64,000 nt of DNA, taken from positions 23,094,742 to 23,158,741 of the forward strand of contig NC_045141.1 in NCBI RefSeq assembly GCF_008831285.2, in the 5' to 3' direction. Source of the DNA: Nymphaea colorata. Taxonomy: Eukaryota; Streptophyta; Magnoliopsida; Nymphaeales; Nymphaeaceae. Of this stretch, positions 36,301 through 48,423 are shown piece by piece (position 1 is the first letter of the stretch; every line of letters begins with the position of its first letter). The notes below the pieces were generated by a model, which was not told the DNA's origin, did not search any database, and saw nothing but the letters and a program-made list of their open reading frames with translations. A program made the position numbers and the translations under genes.

Positions 36301-38030
36301 TCTCTTTATAAAATTGGAACACTTTCCATAAGATAATTTGAAAAGTCCATGCTTCAGCTTTTCCTTTTTGAAGTTTTCAAAACCTAACCCCCAAAAAATG
36401 CCCAAAAACCACAGACTCACCATAAAAAATGAACAATGAGAGGCCACTGCTCTCTCTCTCTCTTTCTCTCACACACACATCTGGCTGCTGGTGGCCAGTG
36501 CACATATCCATGGGCCTGAGTGAATGAAAGGTCTAGCAATCCCTTGGCCTTGATAACCAGAAACCATATATAGCTGGCTCCCCTGTAATAATTTTCTGGT
36601 TCAGTCCCTTCTAGCAACCTAATTACCTACATTTTGTGGATCCAGGAAATAGCGTAAATAAGATAATCCTCTTACCATCCTTCATCCATTAGCATGGGTG
36701 CAAGCAGAAATGATAAGTAGGCTACTCTATCAGGCTTAAATTACATGGTTTTAATATGAAAAAATACTCATGTACAAGAAAAACAAGGGCAAAACTGCTC
36801 ATCATATCTTTTTATCCCTTTCTAGAATAACAACTTTAAATTGACAACAATAATAATGTAGTTACTAAGTGGGGCATTTTGGGGTAACAGGAATGTCTGA
36901 CAACCGCGAGCCTCTATATTCTTTTTTGATGTTTTTTTGTTATTTCACAGTTATCACAAAAAAGAAAAGGAATCATCATGCAATGATTATTCAACAGATA
37001 TTTTATTATTGTGGAAGAGTGAAATTATATGCACAATCAAGTATAGCAGGTGACCACTAATGCTTCATCGGATAGACCGGCTTTTTAAATTTCTAGGATA
37101 AGAAAACAGAGAAAATAATGCCCTTTAAAAATGGAAAAGGCTTAACTGTTTAAAATGCTGAGTATTTGGAATGGACCTTTTGAAGGTTGAAACATTTCGG
37201 AATATTGGTGGGTGCAGATCAGGATCATCTGTAACTATAGGGGCATTTTGAATCTCGTGCTTGGCATATAGAAGAGCCTGATCTGGGGGCATAAATCCCA
37301 CTTCATTCTACAAGTCATAGAAACAAAGAAGAGTGTCCTTCATAAAGCTCATCGTGTCAGTCAAGCAACGGTATCAACACTAGACTGTATTCACCTTTGT
37401 ACGAGAATCTGCCCGAGTACGTTTAGGAAAAGACAACGCTGTAGGTGCTTTCAGCTTCGACTTTGGTATGTCATTCTTCGGACGGATTGTTTTATTCCTA
37501 TTTGCACCTATTGGAATGAAATTGGAGCGTGAATTGGACATCCTTGAACCTTCCAGAATATTTTGTGCCAACGAAGAGCCAGAAGCTTCCTGTTTACTGG
37601 AATTTTTAGCAGTACCGTTATTCTCATAAACAATTTCTGAAACAGGTTCAGCAAAATCTGACACTCTAAGACCATCATCGCTTGGTGGCGTATTGGGGCT
37701 TGTAACACTTGTTGTGTTAGATATAGTGGAATTGAACAAAGTAATTGCCTGAGGTGCTACCCGTGTGGCCTGGTCTGCAGGCTGGTTCACTGGAAACGAT
37801 ACTGCAGGCAGTTGTTCATCTCTAACATTAGAAGGCACAGTTCCACTCTTCCGTGTTGTGTTGTTTGGAGTCTCAAATGTAGTAACTGTAATTACAGAGA
37901 ACAGAGGCCGAAATGCTGCTGGATGAGGAAGTGAACAAGTCTGAAGTACGGCACCAGCAGTAGTCACAATTGCTATGACTAAGATTATTTTCTTTGTCTC
38001 AAATCTCCAATGCATTGGATGAAACTCCAT
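33345..38030 (-). CDS. GT47 exostosin-type glycosyltransferase, Golgi type II membrane protein
   Basis: Plant GT47 enzymes build cell-wall polysaccharides and glycoproteins in the Golgi; the sugar and acceptor here are unknown. Four coding exons (minus): 37395-38030, 37177-37307, 34137-34485, 33345-34022, total 1794 nt, 597 aa. Residues 1-13 are cytosolic, a membrane anchor follows (KKIILVIAIVTTAGAVL), then a Ser/Thr/Pro-rich stem with NTT, NGT and NSS glycosylation sequons to about 210, then the exostosin domain: KVYIYPDG, EKAHLFYLPYGS, RTRGADHFLVACHDW, GPYTTKEHEELC, and near the C-terminus SSKFCICPMGYEVNSPRIVE and AIYNECVPVIIADN, the conserved donor-binding part. The protein belongs to the At5g03795-like subgroup by overall sequence. 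The start is the first ATG of the exon, shortly after a possible splice acceptor in the leader. Intact. Confidence 0.93.
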
Positions 38031-38386
38031 TTTTACATCAGGGTGAGATTTTGCCTACCTCATCGCAGGAACCTGGAATTATGTAGGAATGAGATGAATT
38101 TCTAAAAGGCACGTGGTATAGCTCATTAAAACGCTTGCAGATCAGAAATCCATCAAAACATCAGAGAAAAACATTAAATATGCTCCACAGTCAATGTTGT
38201 ACGGAGGACTCCCTCGATGCGCAAAAAAATCAAACAAGGAAAAATAATGAAATCTACATCATGAACACAGGAAACAGTTGAACAAGAAACAGGCCGGTCA
38301 CAAGGATGTAAGAATTAACCAAATGCAGAATTTTGATGATTCCTTCAACTGCAAGATAACACTTGTTGGAGTATAGGTCATGCATA

Positions 38387-38402
38387 CACACACACACACA
38401 CG
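38387..38402 (+). repeat. Short (CA)n run
   Basis: CACACACA repeat in the presumed leader intron of the GT47 gene. Confidence 0.85.
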
Positions 38403-39700
38403 TGCACAAACACGCATGCACAGAATATAAATGTATTATACAAATGTAAAAGTAAATGAATAGATGTTAAAGATATATTTTGTTAAAATAATGCAAATAA
38501 AAGGCTAAACTAAGTTGTTGATAATCCTCATGTATATCAACAGGACAAAGCAACTCGAGCCATGAAATAGCCTAATTAGACTATACAACCAATTGACTAT
38601 AGCAAAGATACTCCTTTTATATACATATGTATGTGCATATCGATCTTTAGCATTCACTAATAGAAAAGAACGATAGGAGTACAAAGAAGTGGCCATTCTA
38701 ACTAGATCTTGCAAACTATATCTATACTGACTGTACAGAAACGTAGGAGGCTAATTCCTAAAGAAATTGAGACCCCGGTCATTCAGACAGTTCACTACCT
38801 CAATGAATTATACTAATAATTGTAAAATCTACAACACACAGGTAAGGCAGAATAGAATGAAACTACTTCAAAAAGCAGCAAATCCAGAGAATTTAAAGAA
38901 AAAAAAAAGTGGTAATGCACATAGGGTAAAACTTAAAAGGAACATGAAGCATGAGGCACGATACTGTAGATTTGTACACTTCATAGAATAAACATACGCA
39001 AAGATCTAAGTCCTGAAAACTAGAAAACAATGAAAACTAAAATTCCTCGGTGAAGAAACAATCTATTCCACGCAGGAACTACAAATGATACAGAAACAAC
39101 GACAGGTTATAAAAGCCGACCAACTAAAACACAATTTCTACCCTACAACTTGAACCAGAAATGAAAAAATAGTAAATAACCAACAGGTACATGTACTGCA
39201 AGCGATGCACGTGATTATTCCGCAACGAAAACTGAAAGAACGTGAAGATTCCATGAAAGGACATGTGAACGAAGATAGAAGCACAAAGAACAGAGAAAGT
39301 AAACAACCTTGCAGCACTTCCCTCACCACTTGATCCGTAATTTTCATCTCTTTAGCAGACAACACGTAGAATCTGAAGCTTAGAGATCTAGAAAAGTTAA
39401 GCAGATCAAGAAATGGAGAGCTAAAAAGAAGAAAGACCGATCACCGGGGATCCCTCTAGCGATCTTCTGCTTGCTCGAGAGAAAAAACACAGGAAAGAAC
39501 ACCGACCTCGGAATTAAATCGTGAAAAAAAAGAAAGTTGAAGTCCACCAAAAAACTTAGATGGAACGAAGTAAATGTAGAAGTTGAAAGCTAACGGTGGA
39601 AAATAAATAAAACGAAAAGGAGGAGGAATGTGGGGGCCAGCTCACAATCGGAGGGGAATTCGGTTGCATGCAAGAACGGAAGAGTCAGCAACGGCAGCCA

Positions 39701-39708
39701 TATTTATA
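39701..39708 (-). promoter_or_regulatory. TATA box, probable GT47 promoter
   Basis: The minus strand reads TATAAATA in a GC-flanked context (GGGAGTATAAATATGGC). A start of transcription near 39675 would give a leader exon down to about 39308, where AAG|GTTGTTTA could be a donor, and an acceptor near 38075 (AATTCCAG|GTTCC on minus) just ahead of the ATG at 38030. The leader intron is inferred only. Confidence 0.5.
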
Positions 39709-39903
39709 CTCCCGCGAAATCCTTCTACAACCAGGCCCGGCTTGTCTTTAAACCACGTAAATGCCACTCTGCTTTCAGATCTGGTTCACGCACCCGTGGA
39801 GCGTGGATACTAGTCCAGATCCACTGGACCCGAACCTAGCGATATTTGAAATGACGAGTCTCGGTTGGTCTGATTTTAACTTGTGCATTGTATTAGTCTA
39901 TTT

Positions 39904-40200
39904 GGGCGTTTGATGAGGTCGGGATTGTAGAATTGTAGAAATAAAATTCTCATCTTTTATGAAATAAAAATTGCTTTATCAAACAAAGAATATTGATTCC
40001 GAAATTATAAAATCTACAGTTCATCAAACTAAGGATCGTAGGTCTTACCTACTATCCATACTTAAGATCCTTATTTTGCTTTTTTATTTTACTTTTTTAC
40101 GTTGAAGAATGCCAAATTTAATGTTAAAGGAAGGAGAGTCTGTTCTTAAACCATGATTCTCAAATATAAAAGATGTTAGATTCGAAACCATCAAACACCC
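39904..40200. mobile_element. Candidate MITE of about 297 bp
   Basis: Ends are imperfect inverted repeats: GGGCGTTTGATG at the left and CATCAAACACCC at the right, differing at one position over 12. The interior is AT-rich and has no open frame. The GGGCGTTTGATG-type end is common in plant hAT- or Harbinger-like MITEs. A target site duplication was not evident, so the superfamily is unresolved. Confidence 0.6.
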
Positions 40201-40645
40201 TCAACAGCACGGTTTTCTTTCGTTGGAATGGAAAGGAGAAAAAAGAAAAACAACTCCTACGCCCGACTTGATTACACTTCGAACGTTCCCCAAGTTCGAC
40301 GGTCAAACACGTCATTGGTATTGGTCTCAACAGATGGGCTGGGCTGGACCGCTGGTGCAAAAGCGGCCCCAGTATGTAGAAGGAAAAATGAAAATATTTC
40401 ACCTGGAGCCCTTTCTTCGATCATAATTCTGAAGTGGGAAAATAGTTTCCTTAATTACATGCCCCCACTGGTTTGCAGAAATTGGATTTTAAAAGCAGAA
40501 AATGTATAATTAATTTTTAAAAAAATCTTAATTTTTTTTTAAAAAGTTGCAAAATAATTTGAATTGGCTGGCGAATCGGATTGGTTTGCCATCGATCTGA
40601 TTCGAGTCAGTTAATTAAAACTGAGGCTTTAAGATAAACGTTGTT

Positions 40646-40710
40646 GTTATAGAACTCACAGCAGGTAGAACGGCCGCCATGTGAATCGTCATAGTTTGAT
40701 TCTCATCGGG
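40646..40710 (+). repeat. tRNA-like (SINE-head-like) sequence
   Basis: CAGCAGGTAGAACGGC resembles an A box and AGTTTGATTCTCA, about 35 nt on, a degraded B box. Typical of old tRNA-derived SINE heads; no cloverleaf is supported. Confidence 0.25.
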
Positions 40711-41458
40711 CATTCTGCCTTGTTGGAGATGAAGTTACAAGTAAAGAGGTATACTCAAAAGAGTTCCCTTGCTGCTTCGACTTCTGCCGTTGCTTCAAGT
40801 TTCTGTTTCTAATAAATATTTTAAAGAAGACGTGGGATTTGGAAAACATTGAGAAGGCAAGACACGTTTTCCATATTCTTATCACAAGTTAGATCCAAAG
40901 ATTCCAAACTGAACTGAGATCTCCCCTATAAGATAGGGTCTGAACCCGGTTTTGGCGGATCTGTGGTTGAAGTCATCACGATCTAGGTCCAGGTCCAAAA
41001 CCGAGGTCTGACCCGAACTAGTTGCACGTCAAAACCAGGGGCACGCAGACAAGCTACTAAACATTTTTGGGATCCGGGAAGCGAGGAGGAAGGTGACCTT
41101 TCTTACCCTTGGAACACGCAGTCCATTCGGTTGGTAGTTGCTACAAATGCGGGGTAATCGGAAAAGCATGCACTTTAAAGTAAGATACGTGCAAACATCC
41201 ACATAGCCTGAACTCCGGAAACAAGAGAAAGAAGAGGGGTAGGATCTTGACTCCTCATAATGGCTCTCAATTTTCCTGGTTCAAGTATTCCAGTCACACT
41301 ATGTATCAGAAATACTTTCATGCATAATAAGCACCATGGTCGACCATTTCCCTTTCTCTCGTTTGCGAAGCTACAAGGATGAAAAACCAACTTCCAGCAT
41401 TATGTACATATAAATCTTTCTTTAGAATCAGAAATTACATTGTTCACTTTTGGCCATT

Positions 41459-44400
41459 TCATGGTTGTTGGCAGCCATTGAACAAGCAACTTGAACGGTG
41501 ACTACGTGAAACAATTACAATAAGAAGGACAATTACTGAAAGCATGAATGAGGATCTCACCGCCTCTTCAAAGGCATCTTCCTTCTTCCCCTTCTCTAAT
41601 GGTTGGAAAATATCAGCCAAGAGATCAGCAATTCTGTCAATAAACTTCATGACCCTTTCCTTTGCCTTCTCCAAAATCCACCTCAGAATTTTGATGGTTG
41701 GATCCTTGTCTGAGCTGTGGTTATCTGGAAGTTGATTTCCATCTTTCCCCCACAAAATCATAGTGAAGCATAAATCAATACACATAATTTATTTTCGTGA
41801 AAGACGAAGGAAGAGGACATGAGATTGAAGGACAAGAAATAGACCTGCGTAAAATGAATCTTGGAACTCCCGTACCGCCTCATTTTTCATAACGGCATCC
41901 CAAACTGCCTTGTCGGAAGCTAAAGAAACAACCATTTTCTGCACGTAAACAAAGAGGCTCAGAATATCGAGAACATTAATTTTTATGAAAATCCAGCGGC
42001 CAAAAAGAGAGATGGCAAACACATATGGTAAAAGTTGCTTAGAACAATCAAGAAAGCTTGAATATGTTGCTGTAACTCTCATTTAACTGCCAAGGTTTTA
42101 AACCACCTGGTTGGCCCGTGGGAAAATCCCAATACAAAATATCACAAAAACTGTGCCTGATACCATGATTACTGGAGACACTTATTTCAGAGCATTTTCT
42201 AAGAAATAACCGAGTTGAGCAGAGTATCATAACTTCATAAGTAATTATGCCACCTGGAACTAGACACCTATTTATACACTTGTTTGGGAAGAGAAACTAT
42301 GATTGATATAGTGGGTTGCGTTTTAGTTGTCCTCAAAGCAGTCGGAGTTCAAATCTCATGAGCACCACCATTAGGCCTGGTGGTGTGGTGGTGTGGGTAC
42401 TAGCCTTAGAGTTTTACATACGGTTTGACCAAGTCTCATGTTCCAGTGCAGCTTTTCTCATGTTAGAAACGAGGAAAAAAAAACATTTCAGCTGACATTA
42501 CAACTGTATTTCTAGTAATTCACGAAAACATCACCATGTCCAAAGGTAGTATGTGTTGCATACTGGAACCTTTCCCAAACTTCGATAAGAGAACCTGGTC
42601 ACTGGTAGTGGTGTACGGTGTACTTACCTTAAAGATCTATATGTTATCTGTTAAAGCGGTCTCCTGGAACTCCAGCATAAGTATAATGTATAAGTCAAGA
42701 CTCCAACATGGTTTCTCAGATCGCTCCCTTTTTTGGGTTTTCCTTGACTCAAGAGTAGCCAAGTGAAACCATTGTCACCACTAAGAGCCATTTGACTTGT
42801 AAATAAGTAGCAACTTGCCTTCTTTCTTTTGAAAATGTAAACATTTCTTTCTATACGACAGAAATTACTTCATTCATCAGATAAAACAGGTTCTCAATTT
42901 TATCACCAACTATTATGCTAAGACACTTTATGAAGCTTCCTCAACTTTTTTCAAACAGGATGAACCTCGTGGTTGGCTTGCTTGATCATTGCTTTGATCA
43001 GAAACCAGTGCATAAATGGAGCTCATTTCATTGACTACACCAAATCCAGGTAATCCTGGCATGCTGTCAGAACAAAGCCTCAATTTGCATGGTTCACTCA
43101 ATCGTCAAGCATCACAAACCATAACTTATAGTAACTGCAATCCAAGAAGGCTGCATGAAAATACTGGAATCCATTGACGTCGAAGGCCTCTATCTAGATT
43201 CAATACCATAAAGGGTGCCAAGTTGCAGTTTCTATAGTTGAATCAGTTGGACCATACTTCTTACTATAGCTACAGGCCCTCAACATGAATGCAAGCAAAA
43301 TCTATCCATCCTGTAATCCCTGATAGGATACTTTTTCCATTCAAGGAGGCACTTGTCAGAACTTCGGATGCAAGCTCTTGTATATGCAGAAAGAATTATT
43401 ATAGTCTAGTGTAACCAGTTGAGTGTAAATTGTGGTAATGGACGAAATGAAGCAGATTCCGCAGCCATCAGAAATTTTTTCACTAAGGGTAAACATAGCT
43501 CCATTCTGAGGCATTCGTGATGGTTCTATAGCAACGTAACATTTAACAGTTAACTCCAATTGAGCAGTGTAATGTATTTGGTATGGCCATATAGGGAAGA
43601 AGAAGCTCTAATTAGTCATCCTGCAGCAATGCCCTATTTATGAGATCTATCATGCTGCAATAACCTGGTGCCGAGAATGTTGGAGATGAAGAGTAGAAGC
43701 ATGACATCAAGTTGTTTCCATGATTGGGGCAGTCAAATGCGTAGCAAGTAATGTATTAAAAGCCTTTCTCTGATCTTTTGCATGACACCAAGTGCCAATA
43801 AATTGAAAGCTATAAAATAAATTTGGTCCATCAGGCTTTGGCTGCCACATGGGAAGAATAGAATAACTCATTGGATTATTGAAGAACTGATACTACCACA
43901 ATACTCAAGCCTACAAGTTTTCATATGAATACACCCTAATGGCCTTTGATATAAGATTATAAGTACTTTGCTAGGTATCTAGTGCTGATTATTAGTATAG
44001 TTTATGCATTGATAGCAACGCTCGGGAACCAAACATAAATTACTCAGAATGTTAATTTTGTGATGTAGAGTCCCTTCACAATTATTACAGCTGTGAGTTC
44101 CAATTTTAAATCATGCAACCCGACTCTGGCGATAGTATGACATTAATGTGATCTCATATTGCTAAATTAGCTAACTCTGTTCTTCTTACCACAGCCATTG
44201 TTAGACGTTTAGTTTATCATGCTTCTAAACGTTTATATACCTCTAATTGCTAACACAGACTCAGTCTCAGAGTCAGTTGGGAACAAAAAATTGACAGCAA
44301 TTTAAGTTGGAAATGGGATGGCACATGAAGAACCCAACCTGAACAGAAGGATCTGTATGCAGCAAACGAAATGCATCAAGAACTCTCTTACATCCATCAG

Positions 44401-45337
44401 CTTGCAGAATTCGGGGATTCTGGATATGCAAAGAAGGTTCAATCCAATCCAACTCTGTCTCAGAGGAAAAAGAACTGCTTGGGGAGGCGGCTGGATAGAC
44501 TCCCTGATCATAGACAGATTCTTGATTTCCCCATCGAGAATGAAATCCAGCATCCGAGTTTTCTAGACGCACAACAGGCAAGACAACACTAGAAAACCAA
44601 ATGCAACAAAAAAGGAAATAGATTAATCAAGTACCACGTTGGCACAATTTTTATTCAACCATGGTTAGCTAACACGGCAAAAATCATGTAAGAAGGAAAT
44701 AAATCAAACTCATTTTATCATGAGCAAAAGTTCAATACTGATTTAAGAACGGCGTCCGGTCTCTCCAATAAACAAACAACGCCACCATTTCAGCAATAAA
44801 AGGAAAACAGAAAAACTATACCAAAAAAATCCTTAGTTTGGTATCAAACCATGGAAAGCAACCAGGCTAAGCAATTGAGAGAGAAAGCGAGAGAGAGGTC
44901 AATTACTGTTGAAGGGACGCTACGGCTTGCTCTGCTTCGTCTATGGAAGGCACTGGCCCGAACTCCAGATACTTTGAGGAAGCACCGTTTTGAAATCCAC
45001 AATCGACCTCTTCGAATCCAACTGATTCCCAGTCCTCAGCATCAGAGAGGAAATGGGCAGACGGGCACCACCCTGTGTTCGACGATGCTGAAGCATTGGC
45101 ATGGACAGGCAGGATGAGCATGGAAGAAGATGAAGAAGAAAGGGAGAGGAGGCTCTTGGCGTGCCTCTTAACCGTGAGCACGCCGCCCACAAATGGCTTC
45201 TGAGCGCCGCCGATGGCAGCTCCAACTGCCCGGCCGGCTGTCCTCAGCATCCCGTCGACTCCACCTCTGTGCTTCCGATCTTTCTTCTGCCAACAGCCCC
45301 GCCCTTGGACTTTTTTCGCCTTATCCTTCTTCCCCAT
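41459..45337 (-). CDS. Uncharacterised plant protein with C-terminal membrane anchor
   Basis: Four coding exons (minus): 44907-45337, 44339-44588, 41845-41938, 41459-41742; total 1059 nt, 352 aa. The phases 2, 0, 1 match at every junction. The N-terminus is basic (MGKKDKAKKVQGRG, KKDRKHRGG), then a Gly/Ala segment, a Ser run, an acidic stretch (SDAEDWESVGFEEVDCGF) and Ser-rich sequence (PAASPSSSFSSETELDW). A well-ordered conserved-looking block, KMVVSLASDKAVWDAVMKNE followed by AVREFQDSFYA, occupies its own exon. A charged amphipathic helix follows (ILEKAKERVMKFIDRIADLL), then a hydrophobic anchor FMLSVIVLLIVIV near residues 324-336 and a short basic tail. This organisation suggests a tail-anchored protein facing the cytosol. 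I do not recognise a named family; function unknown. The ATG at 45337 is the first in frame. Confidence 0.82.
42310..42375 (+). repeat. tRNA-like (SINE-head-like) sequence in an intron
   Basis: GTGGGTTGCGTTTTAGTTG followed by GGAGTTCAAATCTCATG, the latter close to an RNA polymerase III B box. Lies in an intron of the uncharacterised gene. Old SINE head is a guess from spacing and motif only. Confidence 0.3.
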
Positions 45338-46475
45338 GATGACAAGAGAACTCAAACGGTAAGCCTATGCCCTATGAATTGACTGGCACGGATAGTTTCC
45401 TACAGTTCATCTTTAAAACAAAGTTGCAAGATTCCGTATCATTTTCTACAAGATCCCGTATCATTTTGTAAAACCAGTTTGACATGTTTCATCATTTTAT
45501 AATGATCGTTTTTTCTTTCTCAATTGATTGAACCTTATTAACTATCATAGATTTTATTTGTGTCGTTAATTAAGTGTTTATATGTATAAACAGGCTTACA
45601 TTACGTGGGTGACGCACATAAGCTGATACGCCATTATTGACAAACCGATACAGAGACAAGGGACAACAGCGGAACATCTAATAAACCGTTCAAAATTTTC
45701 TCCTACTCTTGTAACTATTTGCAAGTTTTAACAAATTCGTCCTTCTAATTCTATGTGAGCATATGTGGTAGGACCGAAAAGTGAATGGTGCCAAGCTTTT
45801 AAAGACCTGAACCAAGAAGGTTCCATCCAATCAAACAAGATGGCTAACACAGTTAGGATGTGATTGTCTGATTGATGCCTTTCATGCACGAGGGGAACGA
45901 TTGCAAAATGATTAGAATGAAGCCACAGACGGAGAGATCCAGAAGGGGAAGGAAAGGAAAACCAGTTTTGATTCTAGAAGTCAGTCTCTATCATGGTCTT
46001 TAGCGTCACCAGCACGTACCCTTAACCATATCAGCTGTATAATTGATAGAGAGCAACAAGTTATCCTGTTGGAGAAGTTCCTGGTTAGGGGGAGCCAAAA
46101 TTTTAACTTCAAAGCAAGATGGGTGCCCACTACAACAACAAACATACAACCTTCAAATATAACCCTTGTCCTCTTTCATTGTTTATTTTTTATTACATAA
46201 GTCATTTCGTAAAGAAAGAGATGGAAACAATCGTCTTGGGATGACGTATTTATAGGAGCCAATATACACGTTTCGTTGCACGTCGCAACACACAATCTTG
46301 TTACAGTTAAAACGGACAACTCATAAAAGTTTAAATCTAATCATTATAAATATGAATATTGCAATCACAAGACACAAAGGGACTATGTAGGAAAGGAAAA
46401 TTCATACAATCCTGAATTTTTTATTTTCCCACAAACATGCTTATCGTTTCAGAATTTAGGCTTTGTGCTTAACTT

Positions 46476-46712
46476 CACGTAGCAGTTTATATGTTTACAT
46501 ATAAGAGATGAGGGCGTGAAAGCATGTCTCACCCTCTGGACATGCGTCACGGCATTCACATAGCAGTTTATATGTTTAGGTATAGGAGGAGACAACATGA
46601 AAACCCGTCCCACCCTATGGACAGACACCCCAACATTCACATAGCACTAGCAGTTTATATGTCAAGTAGGTGAGGGCATGAAAGCCTGTCCAACCTATCC
46701 TATGGACATGTC
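46476..46712 (+). repeat. Minisatellite, three copies of about 81 bp
   Basis: Copies at 46476-46556, 46557-46637 and 46638-46712. Each begins CACRTAGCA with GCAGTTTATATGT, and continues with a GAGGGCGTGAAAGC-like and CCCTATGGACATG-like block. The copies differ at many positions, and the third is rearranged at its start. Confidence 0.88.
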
Positions 46713-47159
46713 TTTTCCTCCCTGGCTACTATGTGATAATTTCAAATTCAGTTTACTATTTATGTATAATGTGATTATACAAAAGATAAATTTACCGTTT
46801 ATACTCACCAAGTTAAAGTTTCTGATGTGGCCAATGCTTGCTTGGGTTTATATACTTAAATTTCGGAACTGCCCAAATAAGTTGAAACGCCTGTTCTGAA
46901 CAGTCATCTTCTGTAGTTCTGTTCCCGTTCATTCCAAGATTTCATAAGCCAGTCTATCGTAAAAGCCAAAACTTACCAGACCAACATGTGAGGGTCGCGT
47001 CTTTTGCCGAATCTCTTTCCTGTAAACTCCAAGTTAGAGATGCTAGAATGCAGGAAAGCAGTGGATGTCAACAAAGGGGCTGAATAACAAGAGGAAAAAA
47101 AGAAGGTAATTTAATATACGGTTTGCTTGAATTAAGATCTCATGAGTTGGGTAATGCAA

Positions 47160-47215
47160 TCAGTTGGGTTGAGTGGCGTGTTGTAGCTATGTTCTTAGTT
47201 CGATTCTTAAAAGTA
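47160..47215 (+). repeat. tRNA-like (SINE-head-like) sequence
   Basis: TTGGGTTGAGTGGCGTG resembles an A box and TAGTTCGATTCTT, about 35 nt on, resembles a B box. Probably an old SINE head. Confidence 0.3.
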
Positions 47216-48419
47216 CCATCTTAATGGTGTATTGAGAAATAGTGCCATTATCAAGTCAAGTGGAGGGGTTCTTGTCCCACTTCTTTTGTCTCTTTCCACT
47301 CCTCCAGGTGGACCAAAAATACGAAGGCAGGTGGACATTGAACCATTTTTGAAGATCAGGAAAAACATATCTCTTAAGTCAGAAGATGAAAAAATCTACA
47401 AGAGCAGAATAAGACCACTCATTTCATCATGCTCACGGCTCACCCTCTAAATAAAAGAAAGCCACACATAGGAGACTCCCACGCGTTGGAGAAAGAAAGC
47501 AATGAATTGTGGCGAGGGTTGGATGATGAAAATACTGAGATGTGTTTACATGTGAACCCTCCAAATTCAACAATGAATATAATAGTGGAGAAAATGATGA
47601 AATAGATAGCTGAAATACTGGAATAATAAAAGATAATTCAACAATGAAATTAAAAATGGAGAAAATAATTGCATTCCAGGGAGGAGGAAAGGCATTCTTA
47701 TTTTTGACGGCCTTTTTAGATTTGTCTGCAAATTTTAAGGTAACATAACGTTTATCGAACAGAAAAATGTCGCTTTCACTCATCCGAAGATCCAGGAGAC
47801 ATATTTATACCGACGCCGTGCCGGCGTGCCCCCGATTTGATTCGGCACGGACACTGTGTTGACGGAAGAGGAGGTCTTGACAAAAGAAGGCCGTGCAAGG
47901 TGAGCCTGATTTGAATTCCGATCGGAAGATCTCAGGTTCAGGGTTTCTCGAATTCAGTGTTGGAGAAACCCTCTTCCCCCGCTGCAACGAGGATTTCTCT
48001 CTCCCTCTCTCTCTCCGCGCCTTGCCGGTAAGTCCGTATCTCTCTCTTAGCCGGCCTAGGATTTTGCCGGTCGAAACCCTCGGCTATCCGTCAGCGTTCC
48101 GTCACAGTCTCCATCTTCACCAGCCGAGGGTTTCACCCTTTCAACGCGCCTTCGTAACAAAGACGCTCTCCACTCGTAAAGCTTTTAACCGTCACTCTTT
48201 TTGTTTCCTTTCCATCTAAAAAGATTCAGTTAGAAAAATGAGAGAAAGTGCGGTGTTTATGACATTATGCCTTAAGCTAGGGGTATTTCAGTAAGAAGAC
48301 TTCGGCTTAAGTCCAGCTCACCCAGCCGACGGTCTGGATACTCCACATCAAATCGGAGAAAGGAGGGCCACGAGGGACGAAGAGCAGGACGAGCAGGAGC
48401 TAGGGTTTCCGAGCCGACG

Positions 48420-48423
48420 ATGG
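48420..48423 (+). other. RPL15-like first exon (ATGG), presumed start of the cytochrome c1 mRNA
   Basis: The sequence GGAGCTAGGGTTTCCGAGCC, ACG, then ATGG|GTAAGC matches the leader, start and donor of RPL15 at 58670. Similarity upstream and downstream is patchy, so this copy is older than the one at 49209. It supplies only Met and the first base of the next codon. Confidence 0.6.

Larger units (their letters stand above)
45338..47940. other. Intergenic region between divergent genes
   Basis: Contains the promoter of the minus-strand uncharacterised gene at the left. An 81-nt minisatellite sits at 46476-46712 and a tRNA-like sequence near 47160. Around 47800-47870, GC-rich inverted words (GCCGTGCCGGCGTGCC, TTCGGCACGGACAC) resemble transposon-derived sequence. 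The open frame at 47433-47783 has no similarity that I recognise. Confidence 0.5.

Noticed and set aside
47433..47783. 116-aa minus-strand frame near a TATAAATA-like word
   Set aside because: The TATA-like word is only about 18 nt from the ATG, and the translation shows no recognisable family.
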